Shown: positions 39,027 to 51,171, counted from the first letter of the stretch. The stretch is DNA of 64,000 nt from Phialophora verrucosa (GCA_002099365.1 MSED01000009.1:124001-188000); one strand, 5' to 3'. Translations and numbers: made by a program. The notes: generated by a model not told the origin, from the letters alone.

Positions 39027-40744
39027 ATGGCCACCAGGTTTATTACATACCATGATCTGGACGACCTTCGAGACACTCGGAAGCGAGCCCAGATCAACGC
39101 GCACGTCAACTCAACCAGGAAAGAGCACAGAATCAGGACCTCGAAGCGAACTTCGAGGCCGCCTCTTGAATGGCAACTCAGACCACCGAGCCCTACGCTG
39201 GTGAAGGCTGAGCCGGACGTTTCGGAAGATTCTGCCTTCGACAGATCAAGTTTAGATAGCGCCGAGGACGCCTGTGAAGCTCTCGCTGTGGCAGTCTTGA
39301 CGCCCAAAGCCAAACCGTTGCCTCCGCCTCAGACCTTAGTTGACGGCTACCGTCGAGATCCCTTTGCGTCGTTTCCCGTCACGCAATCTGGCCAGGTGCT
39401 ATGGGCGGCGGATTACTGTGAGTGCTATGTGTGGGCTTGACCCAGCGAACCCAGCCCTTCGACAATCTGGCAACCCTGACCGTCGGGCCATAACAGTCAC
39501 TCGTGTCTACGCCCGGGATAATGCGTCCTTGTACTCCGACGAGAAAGGGAATTGGCTGTTGAACACGCTCTTCCGCCAGGCGCTGCAGTCCGATATGTTG
39601 TTTGAAGCCATCATTCTGTCCATGTCACGGCTCCATCCCGCCGGCCAACGTGCAATTGTCCCGGGCGGCGTTCGCTTCGCCTACTACAGGACGAACGTGA
39701 TCTCGAAACTTCATCGCAGGCTTGCGGCTAAGGACAAGGCTACCGACGATGTTACCATTCACACAATCATCGCCCTCATTTCCGCTGATGTACGTCCGAC
39801 GTCTTTTTGACAGTTACGTGGGGAAAATGATCTGACCGTGGGCCAGTTCTTCGCAGGCAACGACGAGAATGCTGCCACTCACCTCAAAGGTTTGCAGGCC
39901 ATTGTTGCCTCACGCGGCGGGCTGGAGGGCGGAGATTTCGACCGCTTCACGATATACAATTTAACAGGGTCAGAGCTCGCGCCCATGTGCGTCACGATTC
40001 ATGTCACGAACTAACGTGCTTCCGCTTCATAGTTGCCATGCGCTCTGTCAATTTGCTTCCGACCGCTATCGACAATGCTCAGCCGCCGCCGTCCGGCCTC
40101 AAATCGAACTGACATATCCCAAACATCCGTACTCGCCAAGCCTCTGCTCTATCATCGCCAGCCTCCCTATCGGCTTCAGTGACCTCGCCATCGACGCCCG
40201 CCTCTCGGTCCAGATCATCAAGCTGCTCGCACGCATGGCCCACGCTGCGCAAGGCTCGCCGATGACCAAGCACGCCTCCGTTACCGAAATTAACAGAATT
40301 GGCGTCGACTTGCTCGGCTTCATGTCGCAGCGGAGTGTCACCGCGCTGGAACGAAGCATCTGTGTGCTGTGCTTCATGTTCAACATCCGCGACGGTCTCC
40401 AGTCGACTCGCAACAAGGGGCAGCAAGTCTTCGGCGAGTTTCTAGGCAATCTGAAGAATGCCCTGAAAACGACGGCCGAGACGTTCCTGTCGCTGGAAGG
40501 TTGCACGGCCGATCTCGCCATTTGGGGGGTGGCAATCCTCGCCACCGTGACGACTGCCGAGGGGCTGGGTTTGTCCCCAGAGGAACGCAGTGAGACATTC
40601 GTCAGGCTCGTGAAGCGCCATCCGCAGACGGCGAGGTATTGGGACGAAATCGAGGTACGGGTCAAGCGGTTTTTCTTTCCGGATGCCTGGATGGATGAGT
40701 TCCATGTCTGGTGGAAGCAAGAGATGGCGGATCACGCGTTTTGA
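39027..40744 (+). CDS. fungal-specific transcription factor domain protein without zinc cluster
   Basis: A 511-residue protein from four exons: 39027-39417, 39497-39789, 39847-39986 and 40033-40744. All introns are GT...AG and the total is 1536 bases in frame. The N-terminus carries FITYHDLDDLRDTRKRAQIN followed by AHVNSTRKEHR, the same type of short basic motif as in the protein at 1371-2981. The C-terminal two thirds match the fungal_trans_2-like regulatory domain (NTLFRQALQSDMLFEAIILSM, IIALISADFFAGNDENAATHLKGL). No DNA-binding cluster is visible. The gene begins the run of esterase, hydrolase, transporter and oxidoreductase genes to the right and might regulate them; that is inference from position. 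Confidence 0.78.
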
Positions 40745-41373
40745 ACTGCAATTGATTGTTCCTATTGGACGTCGCGGCTCTTTCGATGCTCCAGGATTGT
40801 CTGAGAAAGGTATCGACGTGGTGCCCCCCGTTTGCATCAATAGAGACATTTGATACTCTGACGAAAGGACTAACCATTCAGAGATACGGCTGCCGGATTC
40901 ACTGCTATGTGCAAATATATTATGCTCACTTCATTAGAAAACGAGAAGGATGTTGTTAGCGACGTTGGTGCATTTAACTTACTAGGCAGGGTCAACTGGA
41001 ATGGGATATGCTGAAGCTGGAAATGCGTCTATTATGCTGAGAGTTGCAGCGACTCTGTTCACGTCCAATACGTACCGCACACCAAAAGACGATGCATTCT
41101 TTCCCAAGGTGGTGGTAGTTGTTCTAAGCTCCAACAAGGGCTTGACCAGGAGCCAGATTTCCATGCGGGACAGAAGCTCCATCGATCTTCCCAATTGCCG
41201 AACCGTATGGATGTGATGCCGAGTGTGGGGTTGGGGGGTCGGGGGGCCAGACTAGGTGGGCTACGCAACATTCTCCAACATCCATAACACTGCAAGGATA
41301 TAGTTAGAGCAATCTTGCTGTCCAGTGGGACAATCATCTTCCCAGGTCCCTCTGCGTTGAGCATCGATTCGAA
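40745..41373. other. intergenic, nothing recognised
   Basis: Between the transcription factor and the esterase, both on the plus strand. It contains the esterase promoter; a G-rich run (GTGGGGTTGGGGGGTCGGGGGG) lies near 41224-41246. Confidence 0.5.
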
Positions 41374-42999
41374 ATGGGCAGCAACGCGGCGGCCGGCGAC
41401 GAGATTTCCGTCCAGGTCGGGGACCTCAAGGTCCAAGGAGTCATCAATCCCAGCACCAAGGTTGCGAACTATCTCGGCATTCAATATGCGACCATTCCTG
41501 CACGGTTCCGGCAATCCAAGCCCACGCATCTTTCGGAGCTGAACGGTGTCCTTGACGCGACTCGCTATGGGCCCCGATGTCCACAGCTCACCGTCAACCG
41601 GCCCGAAACCGCCCACCTGTACGAAGGGGTGCGACGGAGTTCCGAGTATCCGTTGGACGAATTTGGCTGTCTCAGGCTGAATATCTATGTGCCCCAAGGC
41701 TCGCGTGGTCCTCTGCCAGTGGTTGTGTGGATTCACGGCGGAGGGTTCATCTTCGGAGACGGCAACTCCGAGTTCGACGGCAACTATCTCGTCGAGCACT
41801 CGGTCAGCAAGGGTAAGCCTGTCATCTACGTGGCGATGAACTACCGACTGGGGTTCTTTGGCTTTCTGGCGTCCAAGGAACTGCGAGCCGAAGCCGAGGC
41901 AAGTGGTGAGACGCCCTTTTCCAACATGGCGATGCATGATCAACGAGTCGCCCTGCTCTGGATCCGGGAGCATATTCAGCATTTTGGCGGCGACCCGGCA
42001 AACGTGACCATAGCTGGTGAGTCTGCCGGTGGATGGAGTGTGCTTGCCCATCTCAGATCCGACGTGCCCGTCTGTCGGAGGGGCATGATACTATCCAGTC
42101 CCAACCTCGACTTCCCCAGGCCGGAGGAAGCGCAAGAGACTTTCGACGAGCTGGTCGCCAGTGCGGGCGTCGCGGCTTCTGCGTCTGCCGAGGAGAAACT
42201 GAAGGCCCTGCGCGACCTAGAGTCCACGCAGATCGTGAAGCTGATGGTGCCACGCCTGGCGACCCCGCTGTGGGACGACAAGTGGTTCGTATATCAAGAC
42301 GGGAAGAAGCCCATCGCAGGCCCTGCGCCCTTCGCCCCGTGGGTCGACGCTGTCGTGGTGGGCTCGACCAGAGACGAGGCCGCCCTGTTCGGGCTTGTGC
42401 AATGGAAGACGTGGACGTCGCAGCAGTTTGAAGACCGCGTGCTGTCCTCCTTCTCGGATCCCCAGCTCGCCAAAGAACTGGTCGACGCGTACGGGATCTC
42501 CGCCGCAGCACCGGCCGACAAGTGTCTCGCGGGCTTCGTGGCAATGGCGACGGACAGCATCTTCTCGGGCCTGCCGTACATCATTGCCGAACACTCTGCC
42601 GGTTCATCACCGCCCGTCAGCCTCTACCGATTCGACCAGGCCGACACGTTCGAGCAGAGCCCGCTCAGGGGATACGCCTACCATGCTCTCGACAACTCGT
42701 TCTTCTGCCGCCTTCCCGCGGTCGCGGGTCCCAACGCCGACCCAGACATGCGAGAGACGGCGAATCGCCTGTCCCAAGCGACTCTTGATTTCGCGTATGG
42801 ATCACAGCCCTGGCCGGCGTACGGGCTGGAGCACAGAATCTTGGTCCTCAACGGCACGCAGACGCATCATGAAGAGCTGACTGAGCAGGATCGATGGAGA
42901 CGGGTTACCATGTCCGGAGATCTGGCGAGGGCGAAGGGCACATGGAGGTCTGGCAACAAGTTGCTAGGTATACGGCATAGTTCGATGGACAAGGCATGA
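41374..42999 (+). CDS. type B carboxylesterase/lipase
   Basis: A single-exon 541-residue alpha/beta hydrolase. The oxyanion-hole motif VVVWIHGGGFIFGDG lies at about residues 121-135. The nucleophile elbow is TIAGESAGGWS at ~212-222 (Ser in GESAG). The acid is probably the Glu in STRDEAALFG at ~331-340, and the His is in YAYHALDNSFF at ~436. The protein aligns in layout with cholinesterase-type fungal esterases (NYLGIQYATIPARFR near the N-terminus). There is no signal peptide (MGSNAAAGDEISVQ), so it is probably intracellular, unlike secreted lipases of the family. It would hydrolyse carboxylic esters of a metabolite or xenobiotic. Its position beside an epoxide hydrolase and a carrier suggests catabolism or detoxification. 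Confidence 0.9.
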   Translation: MGSNAAAGDEISVQVGDLKVQGVINPSTKVANYLGIQYATIPARFRQSKPTHLSELNGVLDATRYGPRCPQLTVNRPETAHLYEGVRRSSEYPLDEFGCLRLNIYVPQGSRGPLPVVVWIHGGGFIFGDGNSEFDGNYLVEHSVSKGKPVIYVAMNYRLGFFGFLASKELRAEAEASGETPFSNMAMHDQRVALLWIREHIQHFGGDPANVTIAGESAGGWSVLAHLRSDVPVCRRGMILSSPNLDFPRPEEAQETFDELVASAGVAASASAEEKLKALRDLESTQIVKLMVPRLATPLWDDKWFVYQDGKKPIAGPAPFAPWVDAVVVGSTRDEAALFGLVQWKTWTSQQFEDRVLSSFSDPQLAKELVDAYGISAAAPADKCLAGFVAMATDSIFSGLPYIIAEHSAGSSPPVSLYRFDQADTFEQSPLRGYAYHALDNSFFCRLPAVAGPNADPDMRETANRLSQATLDFAYGSQPWPAYGLEHRILVLNGTQTHHEELTEQDRWRRVTMSGDLARAKGTWRSGNKLLGIRHSSMDKA

Positions 43000-43744
43000 A
43001 CGAGTCGAAACGGGTGCTCTAGATACCTATGGTTGACCAGCAATAAACTCGAGAATTATACTGTCGAATTTACAATGATCACGCCTGAAGCGAGGAAAAC
43101 ACAGTATACCTGTCGAAAGTGAGTGAAGCACTACGCTATAGTCATCATGGGGACCTGTACGTCCGCAACTCCTCATTTGGCATCCCGCCTGGCCGGCTAA
43201 TTACTATTACCCCGTAATACGAGGTACTCCGTGTTGTAACTATGTACTCCTCACCTCGGCATTTGAGTTCGACAGCTTGCTGACAGCGGGGTGCATACAC
43301 GCCAATGCACCAAGAGCCCCAGAGACCAACCAGTACAAGCATAAACAGTACCACCAGTGCAAGGTAGGTTCTAGACTATGCAAAGCCTGGAGCCAGCCAC
43401 GTCAAGGCCGCCTACCTTCCTTCTTACGACGGACATACCTCCAACGGTCGACGCGGACGCATTTGTACATAAAGGGTCCCAACTGGCCGGAGTAAGTACT
43501 CATGCGAAGGCATTAGAACGTTCTCGGACGGGTTTCTTGATTTGAGCTTGCTTTGACCGCCTCGCGAGCGTGGAATGTCGGAGACGACGACATTGGATTG
43601 AGGAGCGGGCCGTCAGTCAGACTGTGATACCGTGCGAGGGACCGTCGAATACAGCACACTGACGGTCTACGCGTGTGAGTATATATTGTGGCAACACCCG
43701 ACCGCCTGGAAGTCAGAGGCTACAAGCACAAGCACAAGCTAGCC
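43000..43744. other. intergenic, nothing recognised
   Basis: 3' flank of the esterase and promoter of the epoxide hydrolase. A near-copy of the TACGGAGTA word in reverse (TACTCCGTG) lies at about 43225-43233. No gene supported. Confidence 0.5.
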
Positions 43745-44950
43745 ATGGCCAGCACCGACACACCGCCCACCACAGTCCCCTCGACGACGACGACCACCGC
43801 AATCACCCGCCACTCCTTCACTAAATACTCCAAAACAACCTCATACCTCGCCGCCGGCCCAGAGACAGGGCCGCTCCTAATCTTCATCCACGGCTGGCCG
43901 GCCGTCGCCGAAACATGGACCCCGCAGCTCGAAGCCTTCGCGGCGCTCCACTTCCGCTGCATCGCCCCGGACCTCCCGGGGTTCGGGGACTCGGGGCCCA
44001 AAGCCGAGGACAACGACAAGGACAAAACGGCATACTCGCTACAGAACGTGGTCGGCCAACTGGTGACCCTGCTCAAGCACGGCCTGCAGCGCGAGGAGGC
44101 CATCTGGCTAGGCCACGACTGGGGCGCGGGCGTCGTGTGGGCCCTCGTCGCGCACAACCCGGAGGTATGCCTGGGCGTGGTCAACATGGCGATCCCCTAC
44201 CGCACGCTGGAGATGGGCGTGGCCGAGATGGCCAAGTACGCGAACCGCGACATCTACCCGGAGGACGAGTACCCTTACGCGCAGTGGGCGTATCAGGCTT
44301 TCTATGAGAGCTCGACGGCGAACTTCGACAAGGCCGTCGCCGTGTTTGAGAAGGACGTCGAGGCGTTCTTGAAGCTGTGTTATGCCAAAGGGAGGTGGCG
44401 CGGGGGAGATGGCGACGACCAGCACAGCAGCAAGGACGAGGACAAGCAGGAGGACGACGAAGACGTGAGGAATAAACCAGCTTTCACGGCCCACGTGATC
44501 AAAGACGGCGGCTGGTTCGGCGGATCAGAGGCCCCGCCGCCCTCAATACCCCTGGCCGAGACTCTCCTCTCGGAAGATCTGCTACGTAGGATGGTCGCCG
44601 CGTTCGAGGAGTCCGGGTTCTGGGCCCCGACGGCATACTATCTCAACCACGACGTCAACCTGAAGTGGTGCGAAGACTGGTCGATCAACGACGGCGTCGT
44701 GTCCGTGCCCGTCTTGTTTGTCGAGTGTCTGAACGATGTGGTAGCCGGGACGTACAATTCCAAGCTGATGGATCCGATGAAGGCGTATTGTCGCAAACTG
44801 ACCACCGTGGGGATTGAGGCCGGGCATTGGGTCGCGCTGGAGAAGCCCGAGGAGACCAACGCCGCGATCGTGAGGTGGATTGCAAGGGAGATTCCCGAGG
44901 AGAGGGGATGGCCGTTTGGGAGGAAGAATCCGCTCAAGAAGAATGAGTAG
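43745..44950 (+). CDS. alpha/beta hydrolase, epoxide hydrolase-like
   Basis: A single-exon 401-residue protein starting at the first true ATG of the frame (43745); the frame extends upstream only from a GTG. Signatures are the oxyanion motif FIHGWPAVAETW at ~47-58, RCIAPDLPGFGDSG at ~75-88, and the nucleophile elbow WLGHDWGAGV at ~122-131 with Asp as nucleophile. Cap-domain Tyr residues (QAFYE, TAYYLNHD) and the catalytic His in IEAGHWVALEKPEE at ~357-370 complete the set. Asp at the elbow and the HGWP motif favour soluble epoxide hydrolase; a haloacid/haloalkane dehalogenase-like role is less likely. An acidic insert at ~220-240 (GDGDDQHSSKDEDKQEDDED) interrupts the cap. No targeting signal is evident. 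Confidence 0.87.
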   Translation: MASTDTPPTTVPSTTTTTAITRHSFTKYSKTTSYLAAGPETGPLLIFIHGWPAVAETWTPQLEAFAALHFRCIAPDLPGFGDSGPKAEDNDKDKTAYSLQNVVGQLVTLLKHGLQREEAIWLGHDWGAGVVWALVAHNPEVCLGVVNMAIPYRTLEMGVAEMAKYANRDIYPEDEYPYAQWAYQAFYESSTANFDKAVAVFEKDVEAFLKLCYAKGRWRGGDGDDQHSSKDEDKQEDDEDVRNKPAFTAHVIKDGGWFGGSEAPPPSIPLAETLLSEDLLRRMVAAFEESGFWAPTAYYLNHDVNLKWCEDWSINDGVVSVPVLFVECLNDVVAGTYNSKLMDPMKAYCRKLTTVGIEAGHWVALEKPEETNAAIVRWIAREIPEERGWPFGRKNPLKKNE

Positions 44951-45207
44951 ATTATAGGAGGCGCTAAGAATCGTACAGTCATCTTGTATAGCTTTTTCCT
45001 ACCATTGAATGATCGTAACTGCCATGTACGGCTCACTCGATCGGATGAAGGAAACGGGCGAGACAAGGTCAAGTAGATCGGCGATGACATTAGAGTCGTA
45101 TGTGTTGATATCGATGCCGATGTGGGTGGCTGCGACATTGCCGACGCAGCAGTCTTGTTCATGGCATCTTGCGTCCACTCTTCTCCTCCCACACTGCTTC
45201 CCGCTGC

Positions 45208-47135
45208 TCAAATTGTATAGCGGTAGAAAGTTGACTTATCTCCCAAGTCCAACAGCTCCTGCTCCGTGTACATTGCCTTGACCTCTTCGTCCGTCTTGCC
45301 CACCATAAACGCGTCACGCTTGTCATTCTCGCGCTGATACGCCCTTCGCAGTATATATGCCATGATTACCGCAGCCACGCAGATGCCCAGTCCGGTGCCA
45401 AACCCGGTTGGATACTTTGGTGCCTGAGAAGCGATGTATATATTGCTGCCGGCAATGCCGCCGAAGTTACCGACGCTGATCAACAGCGCCATGCCTACGG
45501 CTCGCTTGGAGCTGGGGGCCAAGTTGTTGCCGATCAAGCAGACGAGACAGATGAAGGGGCAATACAGGCCGGCTGCAAGTGGGAAGAGGAAGAAATAGGT
45601 GACCCCGGGGAGTCGCGGGTGCGGGATTGCGAGCTCGCCGATGAACCCAATGCAGGCGATGGAGAAGCCGGCCATAATGAAGGGGGTTCGTTGTTGGACA
45701 CGATCGGACCAGAAGGCGAAGATCAAAGTTAACTTTATTGCACGGCAGGTCAGTGGTGGCATTCCGATTGTGTCTTGAGGTAAAGAGGGATCTTGAGGGC
45801 ACGCAGAAAGGACAAGGGAAGGCAACGACATGAACCTGACAGGAGGAGGACTTACAATCATGGCGAAAACGTAGATGGGGATAGTCATCAGCTGGGCGTT
45901 TGCTGAGGTGTACCCAAGTTCCTCGATAACGGAAGGGACAGTGGCGGTGAAGCCGTAGACACCGATCTACAGGTAGTGGCCCAGCATCAGTCTCAAAGTA
46001 CAGCATTGCAAGCTATTCCAGCCTCGCCGTTGGCAGTGACTTACCGTGTTGGCCCAAAATATGATAACGCCGCCCCAGATCTTCCACTCTTTGAAAGCCG
46101 CCACGATGTGACGAACCCGGATCCGATCAGCATTGGTGACTCGGCCGTGGCCGGAGCCTGTCTCGAGCGCCAGTCGATTGATGATGAACTCCTTCTCTTC
46201 CTTGGTGAGAAATCTCGCGGTCTCCGGGTTGTCGGGGAGGAGGAACCAAACGAGGAAGGAGCCAGCCACAGGCACCAGGCCCTCAAGAATGAAGATCCAT
46301 TTCCAGCCGGCAAGTCCGGCGACGCCGTCCATGTGTTGAATGCCATATGCCAACAGGCCCGAGAAAGCTCCGGAAAGGGATGCTGCGGCGTAGAAAACAG
46401 CCATGCGGCGTTGGACTTCGTATCGGAGATACCTAGACAAGTCAGAACACCATCCAGAGTGGTCTGGGGATTTTGGTGCTGCTAACCAGATTGTGAGGAG
46501 GTATGTCGCTGCTGGGAAGAATCCAGACTCTGCCACGCCGAGGAAGAACCTGGTGACCAGAAGCCCCTCGTAGGAACTGATCACGCCCATGAGCGTCATA
46601 ACCGTCCCTGACCATATTAGCGAGCTGTGTGCACGGCAGAATGCCAGCTGACTCACCCCAACAGAACATCAAAATGGAAATCCAGATTGAAGGTCGGAGG
46701 ATTTTCAGGACAATGTTGCTGGGAACTTCGAAAAGGCCGTAGGGGACGAAGAACAGGGTCAAGGCAGTATTGTATTGCATCCCATGGAGGTGCAAGTCAT
46801 CGTAGAGACCGGCGATTTTTGCGTTTCCAATGTTGCCACGGTCAATAAAGGCCAATCTGTTGTCGTTATAGTGAGCCGGAAATTGTCGTGATCGGTCTCA
46901 GGAGGCCCACTTACAGATACAGCACACCGAGGAGAGGAATCAGACGATAGTCGATTTTTCTCAAGATCCTCGTTTTCTCCTTCTCGTCGAGCTCCACAAG
47001 GACTTGGTCAGCGGCAAACCCTGCCTCGACGGTTTTGAGACCATTGACAGCCTCGATCTCCGCGAGGGTGTCGATCTTCTTGTCGCTGCCAGAGTCGACA
47101 TCCACCTGATCAGCTTGGGCGACTTTCTCGTCCAT
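45208..47135 (-). CDS. MFS transporter, anion:cation symporter (allantoate/nicotinate permease-like)
   Basis: A 521-residue carrier from six exons, all phases agreeing: 47135-46915, 46856-46657, 46607-46487, 46432-46045, 45966-45856 and 45732-45208. Family marks are ILRKIDYRLIPLLGVLYLLA before and in TM1, FIDRGNIGNAKIAGL, TALTLFFVPYGLFEVPSN, RFFLGVAESGFFPAATYLL, GWKWIFILEGL, and NNLAPSSKRAVGMALLISVG in TM10. It should import an organic anion such as nicotinate or a carboxylated metabolite across the plasma membrane with protons. The N-terminal 60 residues are acidic and cytosolic. The gene faces the epoxide hydrolase gene (3' ends 257 bases apart), with the alcohol dehydrogenase beyond its 5' end. 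Confidence 0.88.
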
Positions 47136-49121
47136 GTTCAGGGAAATAGGGCAGCCGTCGAACCAAAAACAAGGGTTAGTTCTTAGTCTCAAAGCTTGGC
47201 AACAGCTATTAACACCGGGGCAAAGACAGGGCTGACGCTGAAAGCCTTGCAACTCCTCGGAGAAACAGAATCTTTGGACAAACGTGTAGGCGAGCCGCCT
47301 TATATGCTTCCGGAAGAGCCCAGCTGAGTACTTGCTTCTTCTCCAACATTTTGTTCCCTGTAATTGCCGGCTCATCGCCTATGTGCAGGCATCAGGTCAG
47401 GCTGTTCGCTGTGATCACCACCGAATTATATCACCCGACGGATCTTGATTTGCTGAACTCTAGCGGGTCCGGTGGAATGTTCTGCGGGGTTAGTTCCATT
47501 AGGGGGAATATGCTGGGGTATTGCGGGTTGGCGGCGGAGGTATGGCGGCCTAATATGCGTCGGTCACGGTAGGGTACGGCGCCGTTCGCTTTTGGATATT
47601 GTATGGACGTCCCATTATCCCTGCTTCGAGCAGTTGGGGTAAACCGGAGTCCGGAAAGTCGATCATTTTTGTCCATAACACACCGCCAGCGGAATGGACA
47701 AAGTACCATGTAGCTGCAGTCTTGACTCGCGATCCGTCATCTAGAGACTTTTGAGCATTTCGAGGAACCAAATGGCAGCACCTCAACGTTAGCAGAAATG
47801 GGACAACGAGGCAGAATATGCTGAAGCTCTGCCAGTTTTAGGCTGGGCTTCGTTGGAAGCACAGCGCTTAAACGAGCCGCTCCGGCCGCGTCGATCATCA
47901 TAAGCATTTCAAATACGAAGGCTTATCGAGACAACTTGCCGCCGGAAGGTGACTGACTGCCGTCGGTGCTGGTGCATCGACAGGCACAACTTCGTGGGCC
48001 GTGGATGGAGTGGTCGAGTAGAAGCGACGACGGATGAAGTTGCAAGTCCGCCAATCCTGTACGAGAACTGAGCAACGTGCTTGAATTCATACCTCTGATT
48101 GGGCCACTTTCAGCTGCAACGGCGGCTCGGCAGGTAACGAGATGAGCTTGGAGATATGCTGTCACGTGCCCCGATACCATGCAGAAAAGGTTGCTGTCAG
48201 TGAGGCGGAACACATCTCGTGGCTACCGACGGGTCGTTGCATACAGTAGATCTCAAGCCAGTCTGTACCTTGGTGCATACGCAGTAACTGGCGGTGACTC
48301 GGCCGAGACCAAAACTTCATGAGCGGTCGTTGTCAACATGCCCGACTTCGGGGTGGTCATGCTTGTGCTCAGCCCCTATCGAGAGTCAAGGGTACGAGGT
48401 ACGAGTACTCTAGCATAACGTGTTGGGCTGAACTGTGAGGCAGGTTGACTGCTGAATTGCCTGGTATCGCCGTTGGCTTTACCGGGTCTGCCGAGGCTGG
48501 GCAACTGTCGATAGCGAGCACTGGTGATACATTTCACTCGAGTTCCGTCGGTTGTTCCTTCGGATCTAAATGTGTAAATGGTGCGATCGGCTTCCCCACT
48601 GCACTTCACCATGATTCCGGAAAACACCCTGATTTGTGCCTGGAACGCTGGCTCAAGGCCAAGGATGTATTAGGCAGATGAGCATTCAGGGTAACAGCGT
48701 AATGGAGGTATTGGAGACCGCGCCTGAAGATTCGTCGGTTCAGCCGGCTGTGGTTGACTCGAGGTTGAAGAGACGTTAAGCTATTGAGTCTTATGACAGC
48801 GCCATTGCTATGCGGAATTGCTCTATCATTACCTTTGCAAACCCTTGTGCCAGCTGAAATAAAGACATCGGGTGACGGATGACGACGAACGCGCGTCTTG
48901 GGAGAGTTTAGCTATAAGTCTTAGCGCGATCAATCACCGCGCGTACAATTTCCACCTTACTTTCACCTTACTTTCGTCTTTACTTTCACTCAAGCCTCAC
49001 TCGTACATTTCATCCTTTACAATAATTAAAATTGATTGGAACAGCTTCTCATCCACGTCTTCTAACGTACGAGCATCTCGTTAGACGTGATGCATGTCAA
49101 CCTTCAAGACTCCGAAAAAAG
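47136..49121. other. 2-kb gap without a supportable gene
   Basis: Upstream of the MFS gene and downstream of the alcohol dehydrogenase gene, both on the minus strand. Frames at 47431-47786 and 47923-48213 are unrecognised. At 48953-48991 there are about three imperfect copies of an 11-base unit (TTACTTTCACC). No RNA gene or transposon seen. Confidence 0.5.
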
Positions 49122-50559
49122 CTACCATCCAAGCACGGGCTTGATGACCTGGCATTGATGTCAGCGACGCTGTGAGAGGAAGGTATTGTTGCTCGTACCT
49201 TGCCGGATTTCATGTCCTCAATTGCATCTTCTATCTTACTTGGCGAGTACACTTTTGATAGCCCGTCTATTGGAAACGCACCTGCGCGGAACATCTGGAT
49301 GAGGCGAGGGATGAACTACCAGCATTTCAGCAAATGACTGCAGGACAGTTCGACGGCAGACACGTACCTCTTGAGGGTCACAATAACCTCCTGTAACACC
49401 AACCAGGGTTTTGCAGTGTATCAACATGTCTAGGGCATCGATCGAGAGTGATTCGTGTGGCCGAGGTGTTCCGACAATGGCGAGGGTGCCTCCATGTGCA
49501 AGCGCCCTTATCCCGCTGTTTAGCATGCTTGTTAGACCAGTGGCGTCGATGATATAATCGACACCGTCTGGGAGAGTAGCACGAATGGCAGTTTCGACGT
49601 CGGTATACTCCTTCGAGTCAACAGTTCTCGTTGCTCCCAATGACTCCGCCAATTGTAATCTCGACTCGACAATATCGATCGCCAGGATCTCTTTCACACC
49701 TTGGTCCTTAGCCGCCATCAATGCACAAAGTCCTACTGCCCCCATTCCGAAAATGGCGAGGCTATGGGTTGGTCCTGGTTTGAGTACATTGAGTACTGTT
49801 GCCGCCCCAGTCATGTATCCACACCCTAGGGGAGCCAGGAAAGCCAGGTCTTCTACAGGACCATCGTACTTGACCACAGACCTGAAATCGACAATGGCAA
49901 GTTGATTGAACGACGACTGGCCGAAGAATGTGCCACGGACTGGCTCTCCGCTGGCTAATAGGATTGAGGTATCATCTGCTCCTCGTGTCCCAATGAACTA
50001 GGGAGACGTCAGAACCTCCCACACAACAACCAGCTACTGGGACACGGTAATGTTCCAAGGAAAGCCAGACCAAGAAACTCCCTCACTGATACAAATGTCC
50101 CGTCATGTAGGGATTGGCCTTGAAGGTAAGAATGACTCACGTTGATCATGGCAATACTGCCACATGCACCCTTGCGACCTTGTTTGCAGGCTGAGCAGCT
50201 GAGGCACGAGCTATATCCTAGAAGTACCCGATCGCCAACTGCGAGTCCAGAGCTCTTCAGCCCGGACCCCAGTCTGCGTACGACACCGGCACCTTCATGT
50301 CCGAGGATCGCTGGATACGAGCCCATCGGCATTTTACCTGCTTGAACAACAAGGTCCTGAATGGCCATGTGAGCTATGCCGCTTGTTCAGAAGGAAATGT
50401 TCTTACCGTATGGCACAAGCCGGCATATTTGATCTCGACGAGGAGCTCATTTGGTCGAATTTCGTCCAAAATTACGTCTTGGAGGACAAATGGTGCCCCA
50501 GGCTTTTCGACCACAAGGGCCCTGGTTTTGATGTTCTTTTCGGGCAGCGATTCAGCCAT
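49122..50559 (-). CDS. zinc-dependent alcohol dehydrogenase (class III/aryl-alcohol type)
   Basis: A 380-residue medium-chain dehydrogenase from five exons: 50559-50407, 50356-50141, 49997-49368, 49315-49199 and 49148-49122. Each exon holds whole codons. Catalytic zinc ligands are the Cys of YAGLCHTDL and the His of AILGHEGAGVV. The structural zinc lobe is CLSCSACKQGRKGAC (four Cys). The NAD-binding Rossmann motif is FGMGAVGLCALMAA, followed by EILAIDIVESRL with Asp favouring NAD. The C-terminus encodes EDAIEDMKSGKVIKPVLGW; the last exon contributes only nine codons including the stop. It oxidises a primary or aryl alcohol, or reduces the aldehyde. It lies between the MFS carrier and the P450 relic in the putative catabolic island. 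Confidence 0.9.
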
Positions 50560-51171
50560 GATGGACGCTAAAGGCTGTATCTCCCAGTCACTGTGGGATT
50601 GGGGGTTCACAAGCTTGCGAGAAATTCTCAGGAGTGACGACAATCCCCGATAGAGACGGCTATGCCAGTTGGGCTCCTTGTGACCTGGATGGCTTGGCGA
50701 TTGATAGGCCTTCTGAGGATGTCACCTTTACTGATTTGTTTCCTACCTTCTACAGAAGACCAGTACCAACAACATGAGTAAATATGAGCTAGGATGCAGC
50801 ACAGACACACGAGCCTCTCAGAGCTTTCGGAACGCGACACGCTCGTCGGAACAAACCACAGACTCTACACGCCCAAGAAACTCTCCGAACCAATGAAATA
50901 TGCCGAATCGATGCAGAGGATGTCTTGGCCGATGCTAGTCACCCCAGGTCTACAACCTTCGCTAGCCCTGCCCCACGACACCCCCTGGAATCGGGAGACT
51001 TGTGAGGAGCCAAGTTATTTCCCTTTCTCCTTCCTCCGAACACCGCTGCGAACATTGATCGACTCCTTTTCTCAACTGCTACTTACTGTTAGCGGTGGCA
51101 CTTGGACCGCCTGATCGCAGGGACATTGTGACCATGAAGCCAAATTATCTGTTGTGCCTCACAACCCCACC
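50560..51171. other. intergenic, nothing recognised
   Basis: Upstream region of the dehydrogenase (minus) and of the P450 relic (plus). The short frame at 50794-51114 has no recognisable product. Confidence 0.5.
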
